Source: Bin90 sp965214635 | GTDB lineage: Bacteria > Chloroflexota > Dehalococcoidia > Lucifugimonadales > JADFKI01 | Direction of reading: 5' to 3' | NCBI GenBank assembly: GCA_965214635.1 | Contig: OZ243964.1 | Span: forward strand, 1,736,001-1,800,000 | DNA: 64,000 nucleotides | In this document: in pieces, positions 53,941-62,472 of the stretch | Layout: every line of letters starts with the position of its first letter | Position numbering within the stretch: position 1 is the first letter of the stretch | Position numbers and translations under genes: made by a program | The notes under the pieces: model-generated | Database searches by the model: none | Told to the model about the DNA's origin: nothing | Seen by the model: the letters and a program-made list of their open reading frames with translations, nothing else

Positions 53941-54443
53941 CCGTTCCATCCGATTTGTCGCAGCCACACCGAGCCGAGAGCCTGATAACAGCCGCAGGCG
54001 AAACACAGCCGGCGTATCCGGACTGCTTCGGCTGCGGCGACGCCAACCCGATAGGCTTGAGGCTGCGCTATTGCTGGGAGGGCGAGCGGCTGACAACCGA
54101 GTTCACGCCGGGCGAAGCGCATCAGGGCTGGCCCGGCATCGTACACGGCGGGATCATCACCACGCTGCTGTATGAGGTGATGGAGAACCTCGCATTCCAC
54201 GGCGGCACAACAACGATGATGCGCTCCATGCAGACGCGGTTTCGCAGGCCGGCGCGGGTAGGCGAGCGCATCATAGCGGCGGCGTGGATGCTCGCAGAGC
54301 AAGGGCGCACCCTCATCGCATCCGCCGCACTCACGGATGCGGACGGCAATCTCATAGCCGAGGGCAGCGCCGAACTCGTCCCTATTACGCAGAAACGCAT
54401 CGAGCGGCTCGGCATAGACAGCCCTGCACCCGCCGCACACTGA
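53937..54443 (+). CDS. hotdog-fold thioesterase, PaaI-like
   Basis: A 168-residue protein whose ATG at 53937 overlaps the ahcY stop (ATGA), so translation is coupled. It opens with the CFGCGDANPIGLRLR motif and carries HQGWPGIVHGGIITTLLYEVMEN, the hotdog active-site helix with the HGG motif, followed by the FRRPARVGERI beta strand. It is expected to hydrolyse an acyl-CoA thioester. Its relation to the SAM cycle is unknown. Confidence 0.88.
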   Translation: MTVPSDLSQPHRAESLITAAGETQPAYPDCFGCGDANPIGLRLRYCWEGERLTTEFTPGEAHQGWPGIVHGGIITTLLYEVMENLAFHGGTTTMMRSMQTRFRRPARVGERIIAAAWMLAEQGRTLIASAALTDADGNLIAEGSAELVPITQKRIERLGIDSPAPAAH

Positions 54444-54606
54444 ACCCGAATGCCCGCAAGTTGCTTGCTAGAACAATATGCTCCCGTAAAGCATCGGAGC
54501 GTTTCACACCCCCGTTCTCACGGGAATGACAGGGCTTCACATTAACTCGCCGTGCTCGATGCAAATGCGTCTCACGGCTTGCAGAACTTGCAGTAGGAGA
54601 GAAAAA

Positions 54607-55827
54607 TTGAGCCACACATTCACTCGCTCGGCGTCTTATCTGTTCACATCAGAGTCGGTAACAGAAGGACACCCGGACAAGCTCTGCGACCAGATTTCGG
54701 ATGCAGTGCTGGATGCAATCATCGTGGACGACCCCCGCGCGCGCGTGGCGTGCGAAGTTTGCACCACTACCGGACTGGTGGTCGTCATGGGCGAAATCAC
54801 CACCGAAACCTATGTGGACATCCCGCAAATCGTTCGCACCACTATTCGCGACGCAGGCTATGTCGACTCTAGCTACGGATTCGACTACCAATCCTGCGGC
54901 ATCGCCACATCGGTTCATGAGCAGTCTAAGGACATAGAAGGCGGCGTGGATCGCGCACTCGAGGTGCGGCACCAAGACGATATAGACGACGACCTCGCAT
55001 CCGTGGGCGCCGGCGACCAAGGGATGATGGTGGGCTTCGCCTGCAACGAAACGCCCGAACTTATGCCCCTGCCCATTGCGCTATCGCACAGGATCTGCCA
55101 GCGCATGGCGGCGCTCCGCAAAGATGGTACGCTGCCATATATGCGCCCCGACGGCAAGTCGCAAGTTACCGTGCAGTATGAATACGGCGTCCCCAAGCGC
55201 GTCCACACGGTGGTGATGAGCACGCAGCACAGCGAGGATGTCAGCCAAGACACGATAGCGCGCGATCTCATAGAGCTGGCGGCGAAAGAGGTCATCCCCG
55301 CTAGTCTGCTGGATAACGACACCGTCTATGTGGTCAACCCGTCTGGGCGTTTTGTAACTGGAGGCCCGGTTGGCGATACAGGCTTGACCGGGCGCAAGAT
55401 ACTCGTGGACACTTATGGTGGGTTTGCACGGCACGGCGGCGGCGCCTTCTCCGGCAAAGACCCGACCAAGGTTGACCGCTCTGCCGCATACGCCGCGCGC
55501 TATGTGGCGAAGAACATCGTCGCCGCAGGGATTGCGGACAGGATGGAGCTGCAGGTGTCCTACGCCATCGGCATGCTCAAGCCCATCAGCGTGTCCATCG
55601 AGACATTCGAGAGCAACAAGGTGCCGGATGAGAAGATTGAGGCGCTCATAGACAAGCACTTCGACCTAACGCCGGGCGCAATCATCCGCGACCTGCAGCT
55701 GCGGCGTCCCATCTACAAGCAGACTGCCACATATGGGCACTTCGGTCGCAACGACCTCTATCTGCCGTGGGAACGCACGGACAAAGCTGCCGCCTTGCGG
55801 GACGAAGCCGGCCTGCCGCCGCTATAA
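54607..55827 (+). CDS. metK: S-adenosylmethionine synthetase
   Basis: A 406-residue enzyme making SAM from methionine and ATP. It starts at TTG 54607 with AGGAGAG 6 nt upstream. Signatures are FTSESVTEGHPDKLCDQISD (the GHPDK ATP loop), VGAGDQGMMVGFACNET (active-site GAGDQG) and GGGAFSGKDPTKVDRSAAY. It is the last gene of the riboswitch unit and lies 163 bp after the thioesterase gene. SAM itself would shut off the leader through the SAM-I riboswitch, closing a feedback loop. A private promoter in the 163-bp gap is possible. Confidence 0.97.
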   Translation: MSHTFTRSASYLFTSESVTEGHPDKLCDQISDAVLDAIIVDDPRARVACEVCTTTGLVVVMGEITTETYVDIPQIVRTTIRDAGYVDSSYGFDYQSCGIATSVHEQSKDIEGGVDRALEVRHQDDIDDDLASVGAGDQGMMVGFACNETPELMPLPIALSHRICQRMAALRKDGTLPYMRPDGKSQVTVQYEYGVPKRVHTVVMSTQHSEDVSQDTIARDLIELAAKEVIPASLLDNDTVYVVNPSGRFVTGGPVGDTGLTGRKILVDTYGGFARHGGGAFSGKDPTKVDRSAAYAARYVAKNIVAAGIADRMELQVSYAIGMLKPISVSIETFESNKVPDEKIEALIDKHFDLTPGAIIRDLQLRRPIYKQTATYGHFGRNDLYLPWERTDKAAALRDEAGLPPL

Positions 55828-55909
55828 ACGGCTCTACAACCTAATGCGCACGAATGCACAGCAGCACCTTATTCCTATTTTGGGTGTGGTGTACACGCAG
55901 AATACCCCG

Positions 55910-55943
55910 CTGCCCTCTCACGGGAGACTAGGGCATAGGGCAG
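55910..55943. other. CT/GA-rich intergenic stem-loop downstream of metK
   Basis: CTGCCCT (55910-55916) pairs with AGGGCAG (55937-55943), with CTCACGGGAGACTAGGGCAT between. It resembles the other CT/GA hairpins at 24967 and 40651. It may mark the 3' end of the SAM-cycle transcript. Confidence 0.45.
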
Positions 55944-55989
55944 AGCACATCTCAGAGGCATACATAGAGGCAATTGAACTGGACGGAAA

Positions 55990-57411
55990 ATGGCGATAAA
56001 ATTCGGGACAGACGGCTGGCGTGCCATCATAGGCGAAGACTATACCTTCGATAATGTGCGGCTGTGCGCACAGGGCGCCGCCGACCTGATGCGTCGGCAC
56101 AGCATGGCGTATCGCGGGTTCGTGGTCGGCTACGACACGCGCTTTGCGTCCGCCGATTTCGCAGCCGCAGTCGCAGAGGTAACCGCCGCCAACGGGCTAC
56201 CCACCTTCCTGTGCGATAAGGCAGCACCCACGCCGGTCATCGCGTACAACCTAGTGGCGCGCGACGCAGGCGCAGGCGCTGTCATCACCGCAAGCCACAA
56301 CCCCGCCGCCTACAACGGCTTTAAGTACAAGCCGGACTATGGCGGGAGCGCATCGCCCGAAATCGTCGCTGAACTGGAACAGCGCATTGCCAGCGCAGAG
56401 GCGCACAACTCCGTGCAGCGTATTTCGCTTGCCGAAGCGAGAACACAGGGGCTGCTGGAATACTTCGACCCTGAGCCGCAATATCTGAACCACGCAGCCT
56501 CTTTCGTGGACATCGCCGCTATACGCAATTCGGGTTTGGACATCATCGTGGACTCGATGCATGGCGCAGGCGCAGGTTACTATGCCAAGCTTCTGCATGG
56601 CAGCTCAACGCGCATCATAGAGATTCGCAGCGAACCCAATCCTGCCTTCCCCAACATGGCGCAACCCGAACCATTGGCGCATAACCTACAGCCGTTGATA
56701 GATGAGGTGCAAGACAGAACGGCGGATGTGGGATTTGCCACCGACGGGGACGCCGACCGGCTGGGTGTCGTGGACGATGACGGGCGGTTCATTACCACGC
56801 TGCAAACCTTCGCACTGCTCTGCATGCATCAGTTGGACACGCTGGGCAGGCGCGGGCCTCTGGTGCGCTCCATCACGATGACGAGCATGGTGGATAAGCT
56901 GGGCGCGATATACGATGTGCCGGTGCACGAAACGCCGGTGGGCTTCAAGTACCTCGGTCCGGTGATGATGAGCGAGGATGCTCTCATAGCCGGGGAAGAG
57001 AGCGGAGGCTACGCCTTTCGCGGCAATGTGCCTGAGCGCGACGGCATACTCAGTGCGCTGATGCTGCTGGATATGATGGTCAAGACGGATATGGGCATCA
57101 CCGACCTGCTCGCCGAGCTTGAAGCGAAGGTCGGCCCGCACCACTACGATCGGCTAGATCTGCGGTTCGCTGAGAGTGAGCGAGCGGCGATACTGGGGCG
57201 TCTGAGGCGCGGCGCACCTGAGACTCTCGGCGGCAAGCGCGTGGAGCAGCTAGACACGACCGATGGCTTCCGCTACCTGCTGAACGGCGGCTACTGGGCG
57301 CTGGTGCGCTTCAGTGGCACTGAGCCGCTCATCCGCATCTACGCAGAAGCGGAGTCCCCCGTCGATGTGGCGGCGCTACTGGCAGATGCGCGCGGGTTGG
57401 CGGGCGTGTAA
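55990..57411 (+). CDS. phosphoglucomutase/phosphomannomutase family protein
   Basis: A 473-residue alpha-D-phosphohexomutase that moves phosphate between C1 and C6 of a hexose phosphate. It has FGTDGWRAIIGEDYT at the N-terminus, the phosphoserine loop VITASHNPAAYNGFK, the metal loop ATDGDADRLGVVDDDGRF, the sugar loop GEESGGYAFRG and the phosphate-binding RFSGTEPLIRIYAE. It supplies sugar-1-phosphates for envelope polysaccharides and nucleotide sugars. The start ATG at 55990 has GACGGAAA upstream. Confidence 0.94.
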   Translation: MAIKFGTDGWRAIIGEDYTFDNVRLCAQGAADLMRRHSMAYRGFVVGYDTRFASADFAAAVAEVTAANGLPTFLCDKAAPTPVIAYNLVARDAGAGAVITASHNPAAYNGFKYKPDYGGSASPEIVAELEQRIASAEAHNSVQRISLAEARTQGLLEYFDPEPQYLNHAASFVDIAAIRNSGLDIIVDSMHGAGAGYYAKLLHGSSTRIIEIRSEPNPAFPNMAQPEPLAHNLQPLIDEVQDRTADVGFATDGDADRLGVVDDDGRFITTLQTFALLCMHQLDTLGRRGPLVRSITMTSMVDKLGAIYDVPVHETPVGFKYLGPVMMSEDALIAGEESGGYAFRGNVPERDGILSALMLLDMMVKTDMGITDLLAELEAKVGPHHYDRLDLRFAESERAAILGRLRRGAPETLGGKRVEQLDTTDGFRYLLNGGYWALVRFSGTEPLIRIYAEAESPVDVAALLADARGLAGV

Positions 57412-57533
57412 GCTGCGTATAGTCCCGCCAAATCTGCGTATAGCACCAAGCCGATAGCACCAAGCCATTCACCGGCCAGCAATGGCTGCAACCTCGACAA
57501 AATCCCGCAAGTAGAACCCCGTTACTCTGTGAA

Positions 57534-59522
57534 ATGACCATACTCACCGCAACCAACCTCACCCTGCTGTACGGCGAAGTGGAGATTTTCGCCGGCGTGG
57601 ACTTGCAGGTTGACGATGGCGCGCGCATCGGTGTAGTCGGGCCGAATGGCGGCGGCAAGACATCGCTGATTCGCATCCTCGCCGGCGAACTCGAGCCAAA
57701 CGGCGGCAGCGTTAGCCGTGCGCGAGGGCTGCGCTTGGGCTATGTCCCGCAGACGCCTACTACGCTCAATGCGCAGGATGGTGGTGGAGAAACCGTCGAC
57801 GGAACGGGTGCGCTGAACTCCGAATATGCCGGGTCCGAACAACGAACGCTGCGCGACGAGGTGATGGATGCTTTCGCAAGGCTGCGTGGCATCGAGGATG
57901 AGCTTGCCATATGCGTGATGGATATGCAGAGCCAAGACGATGCGGTTCGCCGCCGCTCAGAGCGCCGTTACGACGCCTTGCAGCAAGAGTATGAAGCCGG
58001 CGGCGGCTACGATTACCTGCATCGCATGGAGCGCGTCCTAAACGGCGTGGGGTTGCAGGCGCACACGCTGGACACGCCCGCTGCCGTGGCTAGCGGCGGA
58101 GAGCGCACACGCGCCGCTCTCGCCAAGGCGCTGCTGTCTGACCCGGACTTTCTCATCTTGGACGAACCCACGAACTACCTCGACTTCAAGGGCTTGGACT
58201 GGCTAGAAGCCTTTCTGCTGCAGTTCAACGGCGGGTTCATCGTGGTATCGCACGACCGATACTTCCTAGATAAGGTCGCCACGCAGATATTCGAAATGGA
58301 CATGGGGCGGTTGCAAGCGTTTCCCGGCAACTACACTAAGTATCGCGCTTTGAAAGATGAGCAGCTGCGTCGACAGCAGATTGAATACGAGCGGCAGCAA
58401 GAGTACATCGCACGGGAGGAGGCGTTCATACGGCGGTATCGCGCAGGACAGCGGGCGCGGGAGGCGCGCGGACGCGCCACCCGATTAGAACGATTAGAGC
58501 GCATCGAAAAGCCGCAGAGCAACGAACCCATCCGTGTGCAAAATGTGTCCGCAAACCGCACCGGATATGCCGCTCTTCGCACTAACAACCTCGTGGTTGG
58601 ATACCGCGAGAATGGGCGCGATGTGCGGCTGCTAACAGTGGCGGACACGCAGTTGACGCGCGGGTCGCGCACCGCTGTCATCGGCAGCAACGGCGTGGGC
58701 AAGACAACACTGGTGCAGACGATGCTAGGCTTTACGCCCGCCCTCGCAGGCAGCGTACGACAGGGGCACAATGTCGCGCCGGGCTACTATTCGCAGGGCA
58801 GCACAGACATGCCCGAGCAGGCGTCTGTCATAGACGCTCTGCTGGACGCCCGAAACCTGCCGCTGCCGGAGGCGCGCAACTACTTGGCACGCTTCCTATT
58901 TCGTGGGGACGATGTGTTCAAGTCCACGGCGGTGCTCAGCGGCGGGGAGCGCAGCCGTCTTGCGCTGGCGCGCCTGCTCATTACCGAACCGAACATGCTG
59001 GTGCTGGACGAACCGACCACGCATCTGGACATCCCCAGCCGCGAGGCGTTAGAGGCGGCGCTGCTGGCATACGCCGGGACGCTCATATTCGTGTCGCACG
59101 ACCGCCGCCTCATATCGCTGCTGGCGACGCAGCTTTGGGTGGTTGAGGATGGAGCGGTGCGCCTGTTTAATGGGAACTTCGACGAGTGGATGCGCCAATC
59201 GCATACAAGAGAATCTGCGGGCAATGCCAAGTCGGCGCGCACTCCGAATCGAGCGAATCATGTGGCGACGCAGCGCAAGCGGTCGGCACGCCAGCGCCGT
59301 CATAGCGCTGCACAACAGCGCCAGCGGCAAGCCATCGTGCGAGACCACGAGAACCGCATCGAGCAGCTGGAACGACGGCTGACAGCCATTGACGCCGAAC
59401 TGCAAGCGGCGTCTGAGAGACAGGATGTGGGAGAAGTTACACGGCTGGGCGAGAGATACACTGCAACTCAAGAGCGTTTAGAGCAGGCGTGGAGTGACTG
59501 GAATGCGCTTGTGTCCGAATAA
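57534..59522 (+). CDS. ABC-F family ATPase
   Basis: A 662-residue soluble protein with two ABC domains and no membrane segment, the layout of ribosome-associated ABC-F proteins. Domain 1 has GPNGGGKTSL, ASGGERTRAALAKALL and LILDEPTNYLD. Domain 2 has GSNGVGKTTLVQ, LSGGERSRLALARLL and LVLDEPTTHLD. The linker between them is charged and helical, as usual. A C-terminal coiled coil (HENRIEQLERRLTAIDAEL) closes it. It probably acts in translation control or antibiotic protection. Its last about 42 codons lie in a segment duplicated downstream. Confidence 0.94.
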   Translation: MTILTATNLTLLYGEVEIFAGVDLQVDDGARIGVVGPNGGGKTSLIRILAGELEPNGGSVSRARGLRLGYVPQTPTTLNAQDGGGETVDGTGALNSEYAGSEQRTLRDEVMDAFARLRGIEDELAICVMDMQSQDDAVRRRSERRYDALQQEYEAGGGYDYLHRMERVLNGVGLQAHTLDTPAAVASGGERTRAALAKALLSDPDFLILDEPTNYLDFKGLDWLEAFLLQFNGGFIVVSHDRYFLDKVATQIFEMDMGRLQAFPGNYTKYRALKDEQLRRQQIEYERQQEYIAREEAFIRRYRAGQRAREARGRATRLERLERIEKPQSNEPIRVQNVSANRTGYAALRTNNLVVGYRENGRDVRLLTVADTQLTRGSRTAVIGSNGVGKTTLVQTMLGFTPALAGSVRQGHNVAPGYYSQGSTDMPEQASVIDALLDARNLPLPEARNYLARFLFRGDDVFKSTAVLSGGERSRLALARLLITEPNMLVLDEPTTHLDIPSREALEAALLAYAGTLIFVSHDRRLISLLATQLWVVEDGAVRLFNGNFDEWMRQSHTRESAGNAKSARTPNRANHVATQRKRSARQRRHSAAQQRQRQAIVRDHENRIEQLERRLTAIDAELQAASERQDVGEVTRLGERYTATQERLEQAWSDWNALVSE

Positions 59523-60303
59523 GCGCATTGCTCTTGGCGGCGGCAGCGCGTCGAACGGGTAGTTTCGTCCCTGAATCTCCCTGTTACTGATCCGATTCGG
59601 ACGCACTAGCGCTCATCCTCTCGCGCTCCTCGCGGATGCCTTCTGCACGCCCCTCTGCGCGCCCTGCCTCGAAGCCTTCTGCGCGGATGCCTTCGGCACG
59701 CCCCTCTGCACGGCCTGCCTCGAAGCCCTCTGCGAAGCCTTCTGCTCGTGCCTCTGCTCGCCGACGATTTCTCTTCTCTATATACTTGTCCCAGGTTATC
59801 TTTGCCAAAACCATTGTATGACGCACTCCTTCTACTATGAAATACGAAACAATACCTGCTAGTAAGCCCACCATTGTGGTGCCAAACTGCAAGCGGCGTC
59901 TGAGAGACAGGATGTGGGAGAAGTTACACGGCTGGGCGAGAGATACACTGCAACTCAAGAGCGTTTAGAGCAGGCGTGGAACGACTGGAATGCGCTTGTG
60001 TCAGAATAAGTGCATTGCTCTTGACGGAGGCATATCGTCGAACCGGTAGTTTTGTTCCTGCATCTCCCTGTTACTGATCCGATTCGGACGCACTAGCGCT
60101 CATCCTCTCGCGCTCCTCGCGGATGCCTTCGGCGCGGCCTTTCTCGAAGCCCTCTGCGAAGCCTTCTGCTCTTGCCTCTGCTCTCCGACGATTTCTCTTC
60201 TCTATATACCTGTCCCAGGTTATCTTTGCCAAGACCATCGTATGACGCACTCCTTCTACTATGAAATACGAAACTATACCTGCCAGCAAGCCCACCATTG
60301 TGG
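59394..60303. repeat. tandem duplication spanning the ABC-F 3' end and a coiled-coil gene
   Basis: Unit 1 (59394-59880, 487 bp) and unit 2 (59881-60303, 423 bp) are near-identical. Both begin in GCC(G/A)AACTGCAAGCGGCG, the last codons of the ABC-F gene, run through the intergenic gap and the C-terminal half of the minus-strand coiled-coil gene, and end at CCACCATTGTGG. Unit 1 is longer by about 64 bp, from additional coiled-coil repeats. Confidence 0.88.
59584..59879 (-). pseudogene. truncated copy of the coiled-coil membrane protein gene
   Basis: On the minus strand this fragment encodes one transmembrane segment (TMVGLLAGIVSYFIVEGVRH) and a longer AEGF/AEGR-repeat coil ending ERERMSASASESDQ, as in the intact gene at 60071-60553. 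It lacks the first membrane segment and the original start. The frame continues upstream into the antisense of the duplicated ABC-F tail, giving an accidental chimeric start at 59958. Confidence 0.8.
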
Positions 60304-60553
60304 AGCGTTCCATTATGGTAAATATCTTAACATCCCAAGTCTCGTTGGGGTAGTTGGTCTGCTCAATCCACACAACCATTGCTACGCCCGCGACGAACAA
60401 GGTGAGCGCAAGCCCAAACCACCATATATATGCCTCTACTGCCACGCTCCACATAGACGTCCGCCTGCTGTCTGCGTTGGGCTGCTCTTGCGGCGCAGAT
60501 GCATCATCTGTGCCTCCGTCCTCCCGGGGCTTGCCGCTGGGCGCTGCGTTCAC
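60071..60553 (-). CDS. membrane protein with Ala-Glu-Gly repeat coiled coil
   Basis: A 160-residue protein from GTG 60553, which overlaps the TGA of the MocA-like gene (GTGA), so it is translationally coupled. Residues 1-33 are polar. Two transmembrane segments follow (about 38-63 and 85-107), then a charged helix YIEKRNRRRAEARAEGFAEG with repeated FAEGFE/RAEG units and a polar tail. The family is not recognised; similar AEGF-repeat tails are frequent in Chloroflexota. Neighbours suggest a link to the MocA/XdhC unit, but this is position only. Confidence 0.7.
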   Translation of the reverse strand: MNAAPSGKPREDGGTDDASAPQEQPNADSRRTSMWSVAVEAYIWWFGLALTLFVAGVAMVVWIEQTNYPNETWDVKIFTIMERSTMVGLLAGIVSYFIVEGVRHTMVLAKITWDRYIEKRNRRRAEARAEGFAEGFEKGRAEGIREERERMSASASESDQ

Positions 60554-61161
60554 TTTCGCCGTTCCCCCATGCCGTATCGACGCAATGCGGCTTCGTAGGT
60601 GTCGGGCGTGTTCAAGTCGAGCCGTATCATCGGGTCGTCCATAACGAACTCATAGACGCCGGAGCGGTTCGCCTCAAACACCTCGCGTATGCCCTGACGC
60701 TCTTCGCTAATCTGTGCCAGCGCATCCCGCAATGACGCATCGAATATGAGCGGATGCCCGCCGTGTCCCTTGTAGCGCGGCGATGTGATGAGTGCGCCGC
60801 TGGAGTGGTGCGCCGCAATGACGGACGCCACGATTGCAGCGGTGCGCGGCTGATCCACTGCGAGCAGCATTATGGCGTCGGCGTCCGTGCCCACGGCGTC
60901 AAGCCCTGCCTTGATGGATGTGGTCTTGCCCGTGCGGTAGCGGGCGTTCACAACGCATTTGACACGCTCGCCGTGCACATACGGCGCGACAGCGTCCGCC
61001 CGATGCCCCAACACCACGACTATTTCGTCCACGCCGCCACCCGCAAGCGAGTCTATCTGATGCTCGATGAGTGTCTTGCCGCACCACGCCAGCAGCGGCT
61101 TCGGACGCCCCATGCGGCGCGATTCGCCGGCGGCGGTCAGGATGGCTGAGACGCCGGGCAT
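60550..61161 (-). CDS. MocA/MobA-like nucleotidyltransferase
   Basis: A 203-residue GT-A-fold NTP transferase. The signature is AILTAAGESRRMGRPKPLL (L-A-A-G-x-S-x-R-M-G-x-x-K) at residues 6-24, with LLAVDQPRTAAIVASVI and RYKGHGGHPLIFDASL further on. It belongs to the molybdopterin cytidylyl- or guanylyltransferase group, which activates the Mo cofactor for hydroxylases. It starts 3 bp after the XdhC-like stop, so the two form an operon. The Mo enzyme itself is not in the window. Confidence 0.88.
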   Translation of the reverse strand: MPGVSAILTAAGESRRMGRPKPLLAWCGKTLIEHQIDSLAGGGVDEIVVVLGHRADAVAPYVHGERVKCVVNARYRTGKTTSIKAGLDAVGTDADAIMLLAVDQPRTAAIVASVIAAHHSSGALITSPRYKGHGGHPLIFDASLRDALAQISEERQGIREVFEANRSGVYEFVMDDPMIRLDLNTPDTYEAALRRYGMGERRK

Positions 61162-61164
61162 GGG

Positions 61165-62298
61165 CTAGTCTGCCGCCACCGCTGCCTGATGCTTGGTCTC
61201 TATGCGCTGCATATTGCGCTCGTCCAGCTTCATCACGGCGCCGGTGCCGCCTAGCCTGAACATCAGCACCTCAGACATGATGCTGACCGCTATCTCTTCC
61301 GGGGTGCGGGCGCCGATGTCCAAGCCGATGGGCGCTCTCAGCTCGCGCAGGCGCTCTTCGCTGATGCCCATGCGCAGCAGGTCTTCGTATATCATAATCA
61401 CCTTGCGCCGGCTGCCTAGCAGTCCCACATAGTGTGCCGGCGTGCGCGCTGCGGCGGCGAGCGCCACATTGTCGTAGCGGTGGCCGCGTGTGGCGACGAT
61501 GATGAATGTGTTCGGGTTGATGGGCAGCTCGGGGAGGGCGTCTTCCGGCTTCTTGGCGATGACGATGTCTGCCTCCGGGAAGCGGTCGGCGTTGGCGAAT
61601 TCCTCGCGGTCGTCGGTTACGAATAGGCGGAAGCCGAGCGTCTTTGCCAGCGGCGCAATGGATTTGGACACATGCCCGCCGCCGCACAGCACGAGCTGCG
61701 GCGGCGTGGTATACGCCTCGATGAAGTACTCTGCGCCGCTGCCGGTTACGACATACTTGTTCTTGCCGTGAATCATAAGCTCAAACGCCTCTTCGGCGGC
61801 GGCGGCGTCAAGCTCGGGGCTGCCGAGGCTGCCGACCGTCGTCCCGTCGCTGCGGATGAAGAGTTTGGCGCCCAAGGCTGATGCGCCGCCATTCGGGGGG
61901 CGCACCAGCGTTGCAAGCGCCACAGGGCTGCCGCCGGCGTAGGCGTCTTGTATCTCCCGCGCAAAGTCGAGGTATTCGCCCGGCTTGTACACGGGGTCTA
62001 TCAAGAAGAACATCGTGCCGCCGCAAATCAAGCCGTCTTCGGCGGCGAGGTCTTCGTTTAGCTGGTATTCGCGATACTCTGCGCCGCCGCCATTTTGGAG
62101 CAGCTCGTTAGCGGCGAACCATATGTCGCCCTCGACGCAGCCGCCGCCGAGCGTGCCGACGCCGCTGCCATCGCTACGAACCAGCAGCTTGGAGCCGGGC
62201 TTCTGCGGCGTTGACCCCTTTGTCCCAATCACGGTCGCCACCACCAACGGCTCGGCGCTCTCCAACTGCTTAATCGCTTCGTTGAACACTACTTGCAT
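61165..62298 (-). CDS. XdhC/CoxI-family protein
   Basis: A 377-residue protein with an N-terminal XdhC_CoxI domain (ESAEPLVVATVIGTKGSTPQKPGSKLLV, GTLGGGCVEGDIWFAA) and a C-terminal Rossmann XdhC_C domain (LVLCGGGHVSKSIAPLAKTLGFRLFVTDDREEFAN...THVG-like HYVGLLGSRRKV). XdhC proteins bind the molybdenum cofactor and help its sulfuration and insertion into xanthine dehydrogenase-type enzymes. AGGGGGTG precedes the ATG at 62298. It is co-directional and nearly contiguous with the MocA-like gene. Confidence 0.9.
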   Translation of the reverse strand: MQVVFNEAIKQLESAEPLVVATVIGTKGSTPQKPGSKLLVRSDGSGVGTLGGGCVEGDIWFAANELLQNGGGAEYREYQLNEDLAAEDGLICGGTMFFLIDPVYKPGEYLDFAREIQDAYAGGSPVALATLVRPPNGGASALGAKLFIRSDGTTVGSLGSPELDAAAAEEAFELMIHGKNKYVVTGSGAEYFIEAYTTPPQLVLCGGGHVSKSIAPLAKTLGFRLFVTDDREEFANADRFPEADIVIAKKPEDALPELPINPNTFIIVATRGHRYDNVALAAAARTPAHYVGLLGSRRKVIMIYEDLLRMGISEERLRELRAPIGLDIGARTPEEIAVSIMSEVLMFRLGGTGAVMKLDERNMQRIETKHQAAVAAD

Positions 62299-62472
62299 AA
62301 CGCGACACCCCCTTGGCGTTCATGGTAGACGAATGGGCGATTGGCGGAGGAAATCGCGCCCTTGCGAGTAGATTAATCCTCCCCATATATGCGGTGATTA
62401 TCCACTCCCAGCATATCAATTTCGGGGATGCAATTCAATCCGCTGCTGGTGGCATTGTCTGCGCTCGCACGC

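Noticed and set aside
54470..54540. Small hairpins before metK as a second riboswitch
   Set aside because: Stems are only 4-5 bp and none of the SAM, SAH or other metK-leader consensus sequences is present.
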